Position numbers and translations under genes: made by a program. The notes beneath the pieces were generated by a model, which saw nothing but the letters and a program-made list of their open reading frames with translations, was not told the origin of the DNA and made no database searches. From the NCBI RefSeq assembly GCF_932526225.1, contig NC_064036.1, forward strand, positions 3,597,501 to 3,661,500: DNA of 64,000 bases. The letters run 5' to 3'. Origin of the DNA: Nematostella vectensis. Lineage: Eukaryota; Cnidaria; Anthozoa; Actiniaria; Edwardsiidae. This document shows positions 14,301 through 24,280 of this stretch, in pieces. The number at the start of each line of letters is the position of its first letter. Positions within the stretch are counted from its first letter, which is position 1.

Positions 14301-16960
14301 GGTTATACACATTGTATAACCTACATCCTTAATACATCAAGAATGAGCTTGATACATCAATAATGAGCTTTATATTTACCTAAAATACGCGATTTTATGA
14401 GGTACTTAGAGTGTATACTGTGCCAATATAGGCCGCCATCTTGGATAACCGTGAGGGGGATTGGGTCTAGCTTTGAAAACTTTTTCTCTTAAATAAAGCG
14501 TTTTAATGCAACCGACGACAGTTTTATCTTTAAATATTTAACAAATAGCGTTATATTTCCCCTTCAAAAAAATAAAACAATCAAATATCTCACCTTAGTT
14601 TTGGAAATACAAGGTCTTTTAAATTTCACCACAGGGAGCCCGCAATGGACGGTTTTTTTCTGATTTTTATTCCGTTATTACACAAAATCCTCAAGTGGTA
14701 CCGGTGGGCACCGGTCTCAATATTTATAAGTATCCTCTTGGCTATCTTTATGCCAAGTTTGGTGCTTTTGTCCGCTATGTATAGATTGAAACACTAAGCG
14801 ACCGGACTACCCCCATCCCTACCAAACACCTAGGGTCACTAAAGGGACATTTGTTGTGTTTTCAGCAAGAGCCGAATGATGCGTGAACGAGAAGAGATGA
14901 AGGCGAAGGAAGCAGAGGCTGCAGCCGAATCTCAGCCTCCTCAAGAGGACGCTTCCCCCTCATGGGAGCCCCCCATCGACCCCATCCTGATCGGGTATAT
15001 CGAGGAGGTGCGGGACACTATACAGCCTCTGGTCAGCACACGTGACCAGGTGACGGCACTAGCCAGGTAATGTTCCACGCCCAATTTCCTAAATTTTACG
15101 CCACTCAACTGCTATATGAGTAGAACTTATCTTCATGCAGTTAATCGATCGCGATATCCCTTTGTGCATCGGGCGAATGAAAGTAAAGGCTAATAGATTT
15201 TCCTTTTAACACAGAGATAAGACAATACATTCTCCTTACTCTTGTAATGTGACTGTGCTATCACGCTATAGAGAATATAGAGCTTGATAGTACTGAAGTA
15301 AAGTTCGTGCTTCTTCCAGGTTTGTGAGTGACCAAATGGGAGGAGCTGTTCAGCGTGACGCCCTGACGTCATTTAGTTATGAGCTGCCTATCAGCCAACT
15401 AAAAACAGAGCTGCAATCCAACATTATCCCCATCGGAAAAATCAAGACCGGTCTGTACTACCACCGCGCTTTGCTATTCAAGGTAAGTGTCAGGCAATCA
15501 GAATAAAAGTCGTTGTATATTCTGTTGTTCTGCCTGAAGTTATGCTCTTTCGTGAAATTTCCAAATCAAAACATGTATTTAACATGCGCCTGCCAAGATT
15601 GTGGTTCAATTGTATATGAAACTTTTTATACTCAGGCTTTGGCCGACCAAATCGCGGTCAGCTGTTCTCTGGTTCGAGGCGAGTACAACAGAGCGTGGAA
15701 CGAGGTCATGTTATGCAACAACGCACAGGTGAGATCAGCCTGGTTGAGGATTACAGTGGTATATTCAGATCTCGGAAAAAGGGGGGCTGAGACCAGTGCA
15801 AAAAAAGGCTTTACTTGTTTGACCCCTCCCTCATTGACCAATGTTGTGTGACTTGTGTTTGAATTACGACGATGAACCAGATGTTAAGGACGTTGTGGCT
15901 TATGCAAAGGGAATACTTGAAAATGAAGAACGTTTGAGAGAACGAACGTTTTAGAAAGTTCAGCAACCTTACCTAGACCCTGACCACCTGACCGGTTATT
16001 ATAGCGATAACTCAATGGTCAATACGGGTCACCTGACAGGACAAATATCAGGCGATAACGTCCAACCAAAGTGATATTTGTCTTGTAAACATTTTTGTGC
16101 AGTCAAAACTCGCTTTTCGTCTCACGTCCCCGCACTTTTTGCTTCAATTTCTATTCCAGCTCTCAGCAGAATAATAAAAAAACAGTCTAAGTGTAAATCC
16201 TTCAGTTGTAATGCAAGTTTTGAGCTTGTTGATATAATAATAAACCGGAACTCTTTATTGCTGGCTCTAATTAATGGCTTCTCTCTAAATTGCGGCGCTA
16301 AATTACTTCTCACTAAATGGACGCGCTAATTTATTGCTTCTGTTGCGCCCGCAAATGTAATAATTACCCGCAAATGTAATAAGGTTTTACCCGCAATTGT
16401 AATAAACCTGCAAATGTAATAACGTTTAACCCGCAATTGTAATAAACCTGCAAATGTAATAACGTTATACCCGCAAATGTAATATGGTTTTCCCCCCAAA
16501 TGTAATAAGGTCATAAATGAAATAGAAAAATTATTTTCAGTCAGGCGCCGTTAATAATGGACAATAAATCAATATCAATAAAATTGATAAATCCATGATG
16601 TGAAAGTGGCCAATTTTTATATCGTATAATTTTTCTATCGTGTCATTTTTCATAACAGATTCGAGGGGTTAAAGAACGCAACTATTTTTTCTAAAATATA
16701 TAAGTTCACGAAAAAAGAAAAAAATTAGCTCTAAGGTCAATTACCGCAATTAGGAATAAGATAACATATTACAAATGTTGTAAAATTTGCGATATATACC
16801 ATATAATATACACTATCCGCGAAATTGTTATTTTATTATTTTATTTTTTTGCTTTATTGGTTATTGCTACAATCACAACTGAAGAAAAATGAAACAAGCG
16901 ATCGTTGGCGATCAATGATCAAAAGCCATATAACTGAAAACATTGTGAACTAAGGTATAT

Positions 16961-17019
<59 letters not shown>

Positions 17020-18178
17020 TTGTTTTATTTAAAAGCAGATTCGAAAATAAGTCTTGAGCTGTTTTGTTTTTCTTTCTTGATCGCCAACGACCGCTTGCTT
17101 CTTTTCTCTGCAATTGTAATTATTGCAACAACCAATAAAGCAAATAAAAAAGTTCACAAATTAAACCACATTTGTAATATGCTATCTTATTCCTAATTAC
17201 TGTGGTCGCTGAAGACCTTAGAGCTATCTATCTTTCTCGTGAACGTTTTATAAATATTTTAGAAAAAAATTAGTTTAACCCCTCGAATCTGTTATGAATA
17301 TGGCAGATACAGAAATCATACGATATAAGAATTGACGATGCTGGATTTATCAACTATTAACTATGAATTATAACTAACGGTGCCTGGATAAAAAAAACTA
17401 TTTTATTTTATTCATAACCTTATTACATTTGCGGGTAAACCATAGTACATTTGCGGGTTTCTTACATTTGCGGGTAAACCATAGTACATTTGCGGGTAAA
17501 CCATAGTACATTTGCGGGTTTCTTACATTTGCAAGAAAAACATTACTACATTTGCGGGTTTATTACCATTGCTGGTAAAACCTTTTTACATTTGCGGGTA
17601 ATTATTACATTTGCTGGGCGCTACACTTCTCACTAAATGGCGGCGCTAATTCAATGCTTCTCACTAAATGGTCACGCTAATTTATTTTTTCTCACTAAAT
17701 GGCCGCGCTAATTCATTGCTTCTCACTAAATGGCCGCCCTAATTTATTGCTTCTCGCTAAATGGCCGCGCTAATTCATTGCTTCTCACTAAATAGCCGCA
17801 CTGATTCATTGCTTCTCACTAAATGGCCGCGCTAATTAATTGCTTCTCACTAAATGGCCGCACTAATTTATTGCTTCTCGCTAAATGGCCGCGCTAATTG
17901 ATTGCTTCTCACTAAATAGCCGCACTAATTCATTGCTTATAACTAAATAGCCGCTCTAATTTATTGAAAAATGGCGGAGTTTGTTAAAAGAATAGCGCTT
18001 GAAATCGGCTACGCTAATACGAGGGCGGTGGTTAAAGACAGTATTAAAATGTATATATGTTTTGTAGGACGGTCAACCCCAGTTTCCACCCCAGCCCTAC
18101 ATAGTGGACTTGATGCATGAACCAGGCAGACTTATGAGATCGAACTCATCCGAAGCCTCTGCGTACCAGCGCTTGTAG
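5305..18178 (+). CDS. ARMC3: Armadillo repeat-containing protein 3, C-terminal 15 exons
   Basis: Exons assembled by hand: 5305-5335, 5428-5495, 6103-6187, 6788-6896, 7271-7380, 8320-8386, 8634-8706, 10167-10303, 10868-11036, 11421-11521, 12065-12154, 14866-15066, 15320-15482, 15636-15728, 18068-18178. All have GT/AG introns and all phases agree, giving about 535 residues and a TAG stop. The product follows vertebrate ARMC3 in order: NRKILHEQECEK, PPIIALLSNENPEVRES, EPIIMMLMD, LPRLVELLQSNNDEVRRS (armadillo repeats), SANNIIQDGFYD, then the C-terminal domain with IPIGKIKTGLYYHRALLF, CSLVRGEYNRAWNEVML and YIVDLMHEPGRLM. ARMC3 is a ciliary/sperm-flagellum-associated armadillo protein; a similar role here is inference. 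The N-terminal armadillo repeats are not in the window, so the 5' part must lie left of position 1, with the broken gene at 1-4547 antisense inside an intron. The introns are loaded with repeats, but the coding exons look intact. Confidence 0.9.
5570..5806. mobile_element. MITE-like element with GGTACTCCC termini
   Basis: The left end reads CCGGGGGGAAGGTACTCCC and the right end is GGGAGTACCCCTGGG, an imperfect inverted repeat about 235 bp apart within an ARMC3 intron. The interior has A-runs and no coding potential. Size and structure suit a non-autonomous DNA transposon. I could not define a target duplication. Confidence 0.5.
5891..6011. repeat. 121-bp inverted repeat, possible MITE
   Basis: The 24-nt arms at 5891-5914 and 5988-6011 are reverse complements with one mismatch (core TGACTCAGTT / AACTGAGTCA), separated by 73 nt of AT-rich DNA. 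The element lies about 90 bp upstream of the ARMC3 exon at 6103. Confidence 0.6.
7355..8250 (+). repeat. 32-bp minisatellite built from an exon end and its splice donor
   Basis: About 27 tandem copies of a 32-bp unit follow the ARMC3 exon that ends at 7380. The exon end reads CTTACCAATCTTGCAGCAGATG followed by intron GTATGTATG; the unit is CTTACCAACCTTGTAACAGATG followed by GTATGTAT or GTATGTACGA. Each copy therefore carries about 22 nt of exon-like sequence and a GTATGT donor-like site. Units differ at several positions and a few are shortened (around 7710-7860). Because 32 is not a multiple of 3, the array does not keep an open frame. Short ORFs in it are artefacts. Confidence 0.9.
8770..10082. 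repeat. CAC/CAT trinucleotide-based satellite
   Basis: About 1.3 kb of nearly uninterrupted (CAC)n(CAT)n on the plus strand, with higher-order periods of 9-24 bp (for example CACCACCATCATCACCACCAT), inside the ARMC3 intron between exons 8634-8706 and 10167-10303. It is strongly strand-asymmetric, with no G on the plus strand for long stretches. It reads as Met/Val-rich on the minus strand and His-rich on the plus strand, which is a composition artefact. Confidence 0.95.
11599..11720. repeat. Possible fragment of a dispersed repeat
   Basis: Contains ATACCGTAAATGCTCGAATG and GGCGAGGCGCTTATTTC. This resembles the TACCGTAAATGATCTAATAA(ACGCCCC) end seen in reverse complement near 35760, so it may be a remnant of a related element. 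Only partial similarity is visible and no ends could be defined. Confidence 0.3.
12411..14820. mobile_element. 2.4-kb non-autonomous element with about 130-bp terminal inverted repeats
   Basis: The segment starting at 12411 (CCTCCCTAGTCGGGTCGCTTA, then AATCTATACACAGCGGACAA, then TATTGAGACCGGTGCCCAC) recurs in reverse complement ending near 14820 (GTCCGGTCGCTTA, AATCTATACATAGCGGACAA, TATTGAGACCGGTGCCCAC). The arms run about 130 bp with scattered differences. The interior has no long ORF; it includes a small hairpin at 14118-14145 and a short palindrome near 14305. The element sits inside the ARMC3 intron between exons 12065-12154 and 14866-15066. Superfamily is unknown because I could not fix the exact ends or a target duplication. 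Confidence 0.65.
14118..14145. repeat. Short perfect hairpin
   Basis: Arms CCAACGAGATTCT and AGAATCTCGTTGG are perfect reverse complements with a 2-nt loop. It lies inside the element at 12411-14820; function is unknown. Confidence 0.7.
16224..16340. repeat. Left remnant of the 31-bp minisatellite split by a transposon
   Basis: Degenerate copies of TTCTCACTAAATGG(A/C)CGCGCTAATT stand immediately left of the fold-back element at 16341. The array resumes at 17626 on its right, so the array was present before the insertion. Confidence 0.8.
16341..17625. mobile_element. 1285-bp fold-back transposon with subterminal tandem repeats and 4-bp target duplication
   Basis: The left end is TGTTGCGCCCGCAAATGTAA and the right end, reverse complemented, is TGTAGCGCCCAGCAAATGTAA. 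Just inside each end are several copies of ACCCGCAAATGTAATA (left, 16350-16510) or its complement (right, 17410-17610). Further in, 16550-16940 and 17030-17400 form a long imperfect inverted repeat around a (TTTA)n core at 16956-17020. CTTC flanks both ends (16337-16340 and 17626-17629), and removing the element plus one CTTC restores a normal minisatellite unit. There is no transposase. TGTNR ends with a 4-bp duplication fit what I recall of the Ginger superfamily, but that assignment is inference. Confidence 0.8.
17626..17965. repeat. 31-bp minisatellite, right part
   Basis: About 11 copies of a 31-bp unit with core CACTAAATGGCCGCGCTAAT and linker TCATTGCTTCT, in the last ARMC3 intron just before the terminal exon at 18068. 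Copies vary in the GGCCGCGC segment. Confidence 0.9.
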
Positions 18179-18395
18179 ACTCCATGGCGGGGTACTGGCA
18201 GGCCACTGTGGGGCAGGGTCCAGCCACGGGTCTGCAACTCAGCTTTATATAGCAAAATGTAGATGAGATTTTGTAGGTGAGCTAGTTGTGTGGATGTCTG
18301 TTCCAGTACAGCCTGGACGCATTGAAACCTTGCATGAAATCACTTGTATTCTCAGAATTGCAAGAAACTGCCCATGATTTATATTTTGTACAAAG

Positions 18396-18401
18396 AATAA
18401 A
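18396..18401 (+). promoter_or_regulatory. Probable ARMC3 polyadenylation signal
   Basis: AATAAA lies 218 nt after the ARMC3 stop codon, in AT-rich sequence, at a plausible position for 3'-end formation. Confidence 0.6.
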
Positions 18402-20190
18402 ATACTTAGTTGACCAAAAATTACATAGTTCTTGTTTAAATATTTGATAGCAACAGAGATTTGGGTAACATTACCGCTGTAAAGGATGCCAATATTTTAG
18501 GTACTATAAATGAGGGTGCGGTTGCGAATTTTTGTTTCGATGGTGTTTCTCATCTCAAACCAACTTCTCTTTACGACTCATAGTTTGTGGTTGGCGTGCG
18601 CAGCGACCACGAGACTAGACCACCCGTTTCAACATTATGTTTTATTTATTTATTTATTTATTCATTCATTCATTCATTCATTCATTCATTCATTCACAGA
18701 TTCATCGTGGTTCCCTTACGTAACATTTTTTCAACTTGACCCCTTTTCAATCAGGAACATCATTAAATCATAGCGAATATATCTATAGGAAGATTTTTAA
18801 GCAGATATTGGATGGTGAAAACTAAATAAACCCAACTTAAAAATTGGCGATGATATTTAAAGTTAAAGAGCAAAATGTTACAAAAAGGAACACCCTTTAG
18901 GTTTCAGCCAACAAAAATACAGAAAAACCGAAATCACGCTGTATCGTCGGGATATATCATCTATCTGGACTTTAGCATGCCCCTCCTAGCTTCCTAACCT
19001 GCTTTGATTTGCGTAGAATTTTCGAGGCTTCAAGACCGTGCTCAGACCAATGGACTTTATGGGGACCCGTGCCAATCATAAGATTCAAATTTAACGCAGT
19101 TAAAGTCACCTCACAAAAAAGCGTAAAATCGATCGAATTCTTCCGCTTGAGGCCCCTCAACTCGTTGTACGCATAGAAGGATAGTTAAGTAAGATTCTCT
19201 CAAAATTTGGTTACATTTCACCTAAATATAAATGATTTATAAAGAAAACTCGAGCGAAATTGTCCTCAGAGGCGAATCCAAAAATACTCAAATTTTGGCA
19301 GTTTCTATCCGGCCCGAGAGATTTGAAATAAATACCCAATGAAGCGGTGGATCGTTTTGCTTATGCATGTATAAAAGAGATCAAATATTGGCGGGGAACA
19401 TATCCAAGAAGTAAAGCAAGAACTTAGAAGAAATTGCTTTTTTGATTTTTTTCCTGGACCCGCTGAAAATGCTTAAATGTTACAAAAAGGAACATTTTGG
19501 GGTGCTATAACCAGTGCAGGATAAAAAGTATTTTATTTAAAAAGATTTTTATTTCTATGCAATTCTAGGTTTGATAATGTTTTATAGGTTTGTTCATAGC
19601 AAAGAAATATATATGTGAGATCACAATAATATTTTATTGAAATATATGTCAGGTTACGAAAAGGAACGACCGCGAAAATCATGTCTCTTTTAGTGTAACA
19701 ATTATCAGAAAAATTAGGTTTATTTATGTTTAAAATCATGGTAAAACAACTAAAAACTGAAGCAGGGATAGACAACCATTCGATTCAGAGAGTAGTTGTT
19801 ACTATTTTCATTTTCTGTGTTTCAGTTTTTTGGTCAAATCTCCAAAGGATAATAGGCACATTTTGAATTCTCCGCTATATTGCTTCGATATTTGCAGCTT
19901 CTTTGCAGCCTCTTGAAAGACGTATAACACAAGCAAGCCTAACAAGAATCATCAGATGCTATTCGTATTTGCTTTTCCTGAGTTTAATAGCTCTTTGAAT
20001 TAAAATGACTGAGATATGACGATTCTTGGAGACTGGGTAAAATGCATCATTCGTGTGCTGTATCAAAATAAGGTTTTCGCTATTTCCTTGACTTTTGCAA
20101 TTTTTAGCAGCCTCTAGGAAAGCGGATAACTCAAACTGGCCTTAAAGGAATCATAATCTGCTATTCGTCTTTCCTCAAACTACACATGGA
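18402..20190. other. No gene seen; AT-rich intergenic DNA
   Basis: No coding segment that I trust. It holds a (TTTA)n(TTCA)n microsatellite at 18637-18700 and three isolated GTTACAAAAAGGAACA-like sites at about 18876, 19479 and 19654, a motif that recurs densely at 23910-24150. Confidence 0.6.
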
Positions 20191-20279
20191 TTGAAAGTGC
20201 TCAGAGATGGGTGTACTCATAGAAACATATTACAGCCTTACAGGGCAGCTTTATTAATAATGTCGCTTGCGGTTGCTGC

Positions 20280-20515
20280 TCATAACGTCTCTGTGTATAC
20301 ATTTAAGTATGATAACGTCTCTGTGTATGCATTTAAGTATAATAACGCCTCTTTGTATACATTTAAGTATAATAACATCTCTGTGTATACATTTAAGTAT
20401 AATAACGTCTCTGTGTATAAATTTAAGTATAATAACGTATCTGTGTATACATTTAAGTATAATAACGCCCCTTTATATACATTTAAATATAATAATGTCT
20501 CTGTGTTCCGTATGA
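20280..20515. repeat. 30-bp minisatellite, about eight copies
   Basis: The unit core is AACGTCTCTGTGTATACATT followed by TAAGTATAAT. Because 30 is divisible by 3, several frames stay open on both strands, but no start context, homology or splice structure suggests a protein. It sits about 140 bp downstream of the stop codon of the Crypton-like gene. Confidence 0.85.
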
Positions 20516-20655
20516 ACAAACAAGTCATTAACAACAATTTTAGTGAATCCTTCGAATCCTCTTGCGCAAACATTTTTAACAACTGAACTTACTACAAACG
20601 CGAAAATGGCTGAAAACGGCTGAAAATGCCTGGAGTGGTCATTAGATTGTTTCTA

Positions 20656-23292
20656 CTACTTTGACTTCTTAGCTTTGTTGCGCTCTGCACGCACCTTGTC
20701 AGCAAGTTGTTGTGGAGTAAACGCAGACAACTCTTTCTTGGCCTCGTCATCTCTCATGACTCGTTCCATCAAGGCTTTTCTCTCGATCCTGTTATTGTTG
20801 TGTAGGAGATCATGAAACAGTCGCAGACAGAGATTAGACTGCAAATCTGTAAATACTTGAGACCCCTTACTCTTGAGGCATGATTCTTCAGCATCTTCCC
20901 GACCCAACATTCTTTCCATCTTCTCTTGTTGGGACATTTTCTCTGTGGGGAGGCAAGGGCTCGCTTGTGTATTTTCTTTCCTCATCAAGCTCCTTACGTT
21001 ATCGTAAACCTTCAAGGCGTCGATATGCGCCAGAAGGGGTTGCTTGGGTATTTCTTGCTTCACGGCATCTAACCGAAGCTTGCATTCTTCAATGGCATCC
21101 TTAAATGCCATTTGGATAGCCTCCTCTTCTTTCTCTGTCCAGTGGTGACGACCAGACTTTTCTGCTTCCCCATTCTTCACAGGCAGGGCTTCACTTGCTT
21201 CTACATGTGATGCCCCTTCCGCATACATGATATTTCTAAGCGCCAGAGAGGTTTTTGCAGCCGACTTAGACTTCTGCCTAACGAGATAGAATTTTTCGGC
21301 GGTCTTTTGATTGTGTCCCATGAGGTCGGCTAGGTCCTTCCTCAGATGTTGGTGCTCTTCGTGGACCACGGAAACAGCTGCTTTACGGAATGAAGCTGCA
21401 TTTACTCTAATCTTCTCGACAGCCTTTTGCCAAAACGAATTAAGTTGAGCAGATATCATGGATGATGTCATCTCACTCGCTGTGAAGCTGATGAAAACCT
21501 TCTCATCGGGATCTGTTCCTGCTCCGCTGACCTTGTTTCTCATGTATTTTACATACGCCTTTAGCCAGGTGAAGACTGTGGGACTTAGCACTACATGGGC
21601 TGGGCCTGCCGAGGCAGATGTCTTGTGCTTCAAAATGGTGACAATCATTTCATCGCCATCTTTCGTGGCTCTATCTAGATCCCGCAAAGTCATATTTGCG
21701 AGCGGGCCAGCTCTACATGCATTCTCGATGCATAGGCGAGTGATGAGATGGTCTCTGACAGTACAAAAGTCTGTCTGACCCGGGGACCCTTCCTTTTCCA
21801 TGTATCTTCCCAGTGTCGAGATTGCCGCTCTTACTGGAGCCGACTTAGAAAACTTCTGGACGTCCTCCGGGGTTATGAGTTTCTCTAGGTCTTCTTGATG
21901 CTTCTCCCATCTTCTTTCTTTGAACGGCTTCTTAAAGGAAGCCGACCACTCTTGGACTTGCACTCTGACCTTCCTCACATGCTCTTCTGTTAGCTTTAGG
22001 TCTTCTAACTTTTCCACAACAAGGAAACGGAGAAATCTTGATAATGAACCTAAATATGCCTTGCAGGTCCCTGGCTTCCTGTTACGTTCCAATTTCTGTA
22101 ACCATTTGTCTCGAAGATGCTTCTTATTCAGGATGCTGTCGATGCGCAGCTCATCTGGATCTACATCCTTGATGATTGCGTGAACCTGTGCAACATATTG
22201 CTTAGCGGTACGCAACTCTCTTCTACCTCCATCGATACCTTGAAGCCATTGTAAAAATGCGTCCAATATCTTATCTGTGTCATCGTTTCTGCCTTCATCA
22301 TCTTTCATCAGCGTTTCTGCCTTCATCATCAATTCATCTTCTTCATCGGTAACATTGATATCATTATCCTCATCATCATTACCACAACCTTCATTATCTT
22401 CGTTTTCATCCTCATCTTCGCCATCTGGCTCGTAGTCTTTGTCTTCTATCTCCTCTGCTGGGCTCGACGTTGATAAGTCATCCTTTTCCTTGCTATTGCC
22501 TGCTGCAGTTGCTTTCCATAGTGTCGGTGAAGATTGTTCTCCTGCCAATCCCCCAGTTGTTCTCTTCTTGATAACCTTTGGAGTGTCGGTGTGAATATCG
22601 GCTAGCGCGCGCTTAAGAAAGATGCTCCTCTTCTTTCCAATCGGCGACGAAGGGATAACTTCATCACTATCGTCATCACTTGAGCTGTATTTGTGTTGAT
22701 CTACTTGACCTCCTCTCATTATAGCTTTTGCTTTTTCGGATTTTCTATGGATTTCCTGGAGGCACATTTCTTCTTCATTAGATGACATTGTACTGGATTG
22801 ACTGCTCTTGCTTTGGCTTTGGCCCTTACCCTTGCTTTGGCTCTGGCTTTGGGGATCGGGCTCTTGCTCGGGCTCGGACTCGGTGTCAGAGGAGATCTCT
22901 ACTACACACTCTTCCTGGAAATCTTCGCCTATCTCTTCCCATCGCGATTCTTTCAATAGCTGTTTGTATCTCTCGTCGTGTCGACTTAACTTATGTTTTG
23001 CATTCAGGTGGTTGTGCAACCTTCGCACGATCAGGTTGCACCCTGGGAACGAACAAACCCGACGTTTGTAAGTCCGCTTGGCTCTTTGCTCTGGGACAGC
23101 CTCTGACTTCGTTCTTTTTGCCCCAAGGTCGAACACAGACAGTGCCTCTAATGCCTTTTCGCGGCTCCATTTGTGCACTGTTATCAAATGGCGAGGGAGG
23201 TGAATCACTTCTTTCTGACAGGCAGGCACTGGACAGCGATGTTTCTGTCTTTTATATGATTTCTCCATTTTGACTGGGTCACAGCTAGCCAT
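20656..23292 (-). CDS. Crypton-like tyrosine recombinase with N-terminal zinc fingers
   Basis: One uninterrupted ORF. I start it at the ATG at 23292 (MASCDPVKMEK, 878 residues); an upstream in-frame ATG at 23322 lies behind a good splice acceptor (TCTATCATAAG just before the ATG), suggesting a 5'-UTR intron. Two C2H2-type fingers come first (CPVPACQKEV..HLITVH and CSFPGCNLIV..HLNAKH), then an acidic, Ser-rich linker, an N-terminal core-binding region and the recombinase domain. Numbered from 23322, the catalytic pattern is Arg537 (ACRAGPLAN), Lys567 (HKTS), Arg646 (SFRKAAV), His670 (LMGHNQKTAEKFY) and Tyr679. The His of the HxxR motif appears replaced by Ala. A SANT/Myb-like stretch follows (HHWTEKEEEAIQMAF). 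The family fits Crypton-type transposons, which cut and rejoin DNA through the tyrosine. It could be an active element or a domesticated gene. Confidence 0.85.
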   Translation of the reverse strand: MASCDPVKMEKSYKRQKHRCPVPACQKEVIHLPRHLITVHKWSREKALEALSVFDLGAKRTKSEAVPEQRAKRTYKRRVCSFPGCNLIVRRLHNHLNAKHKLSRHDERYKQLLKESRWEEIGEDFQEECVVEISSDTESEPEQEPDPQSQSQSKGKGQSQSKSSQSSTMSSNEEEMCLQEIHRKSEKAKAIMRGGQVDQHKYSSSDDDSDEVIPSSPIGKKRSIFLKRALADIHTDTPKVIKKRTTGGLAGEQSSPTLWKATAAGNSKEKDDLSTSSPAEEIEDKDYEPDGEDEDENEDNEGCGNDDEDNDINVTDEEDELMMKAETLMKDDEGRNDDTDKILDAFLQWLQGIDGGRRELRTAKQYVAQVHAIIKDVDPDELRIDSILNKKHLRDKWLQKLERNRKPGTCKAYLGSLSRFLRFLVVEKLEDLKLTEEHVRKVRVQVQEWSASFKKPFKERRWEKHQEDLEKLITPEDVQKFSKSAPVRAAISTLGRYMEKEGSPGQTDFCTVRDHLITRLCIENACRAGPLANMTLRDLDRATKDGDEMIVTILKHKTSASAGPAHVVLSPTVFTWLKAYVKYMRNKVSGAGTDPDEKVFISFTASEMTSSMISAQLNSFWQKAVEKIRVNAASFRKAAVSVVHEEHQHLRKDLADLMGHNQKTAEKFYLVRQKSKSAAKTSLALRNIMYAEGASHVEASEALPVKNGEAEKSGRHHWTEKEEEAIQMAFKDAIEECKLRLDAVKQEIPKQPLLAHIDALKVYDNVRSLMRKENTQASPCLPTEKMSQQEKMERMLGREDAEESCLKSKGSQVFTDLQSNLCLRLFHDLLHNNNRIERKALMERVMRDDEAKKELSAFTPQQLADKVRAERNKAKKSK

Positions 23293-23322
23293 CTTATGAT
23301 AGAAACAGAACATAGTAATCAT

Positions 23323-23900
23323 AACCTGCGCAACAGGCGTCCCTTTTTAGGGCCTAAATCGCCCTATTGCCCCTCACATGTGTTACTGGATATTCTAGTG
23401 AGCTATGGGGGGCTCCCATACAAATATCCAGAGCATTTCATCCGCATGGTGTTGGGGCACCATAAAGAAAGCAAACGCGGTGCTTACCTTTAAACGTCGT
23501 CTGGACTTCAAAATGAGAGGAAGACGTTATCGATTGAGCCTTGCTTGTTTAATTACATGCTCCCCTCAATGTGGGATGTAAACCTTAATATTTTAGTGTT
23601 TAAAACGCTCATGAATCGACAAAAATGTGTATCGGTGTATATCATTAAATAAAAACAAATTCAGCGAATTAAATAGAAGCAAGGATGTCACTGGCTGCGT
23701 ATTATTGATGAAGAGCGTTACTACGCATGCGTATTATTGATGATATCAATGATGGAGCACCGACATTATCAATCTTATTCTACAACTTATTGTTACACTA
23801 ATATGTACTTATACAATGTAGGAGATAAGAATAAAATGTTTTATTTGTCGTTTAAATAGGGTTTGGATATTTACTGTAGAATTCAGTTTCTGAATTTAGC
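23323..23900. other. Upstream region of the Crypton-like gene
   Basis: No convincing gene. A minus-strand donor-like GTAAGC near 23489 could pair with the acceptor before the ATG at 23292 to give a 5'-UTR intron. A CGCATGCG (NRF1-like) site lies at about 23723. Confidence 0.35.
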
Positions 23901-23904
23901 CCTA

Positions 23905-24150
23905 TTTTCTAAGGTTACCAAAAGGAACACCCAAAGTTACGAAAGGGAACATGTGCTCCTTTTTGTAACTTGGCTTAGGTTACAAAAAGGATCACAAATG
24001 TTACAAAAGGGAGCACATGGTTACAAAAAGAAACATATGCTCCTTTTTGTAACTTGGCCTATGTTACAAAAAGGAGCACTGTTCCCTTTCGTAACCAAAC
24101 CTTGGTTACAAAAAGGAACAAAGTTACAAAAAGGAACACGACTCGGTTAC
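23905..24150. repeat. Cluster of GTTACAAAAAGGAACA-like motifs in both orientations
   Basis: About a dozen copies of GTTACAAAAAGGA(A/G)CA or its complement (TGCTCCTTTTTGTAAC) within 250 bp, arranged as local inverted pairs. The arrangement is like the subterminal repeats of fold-back transposons. Isolated copies also occur at 18876, 19479 and 19654 on the other side of the recombinase ORF. Confidence 0.8.
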
Positions 24151-24159
24151 AAAAAGGCC

Positions 24160-24280
24160 CATGAATCTATTCATTCATTCATTCATTCATTCATTCATTC
24201 ATTCATTCATTCATTCATTCATTCATTCATTCATTCATTCATTCATTCATTCATTTATTTATTTATTTATTTATTTATTG
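24160..24280. repeat. (CATT)n(TTTA)n microsatellite
   Basis: About 23 CATT units followed by TTTA units, leading directly into the fold-back arm copy at 24281. Confidence 0.95.

Noticed and set aside
20191-20586. 131-residue ORF with repeated NVSVYTFKYN
   Set aside because: Produced by a 30-bp minisatellite whose length keeps several frames open on both strands; no homology or gene structure.
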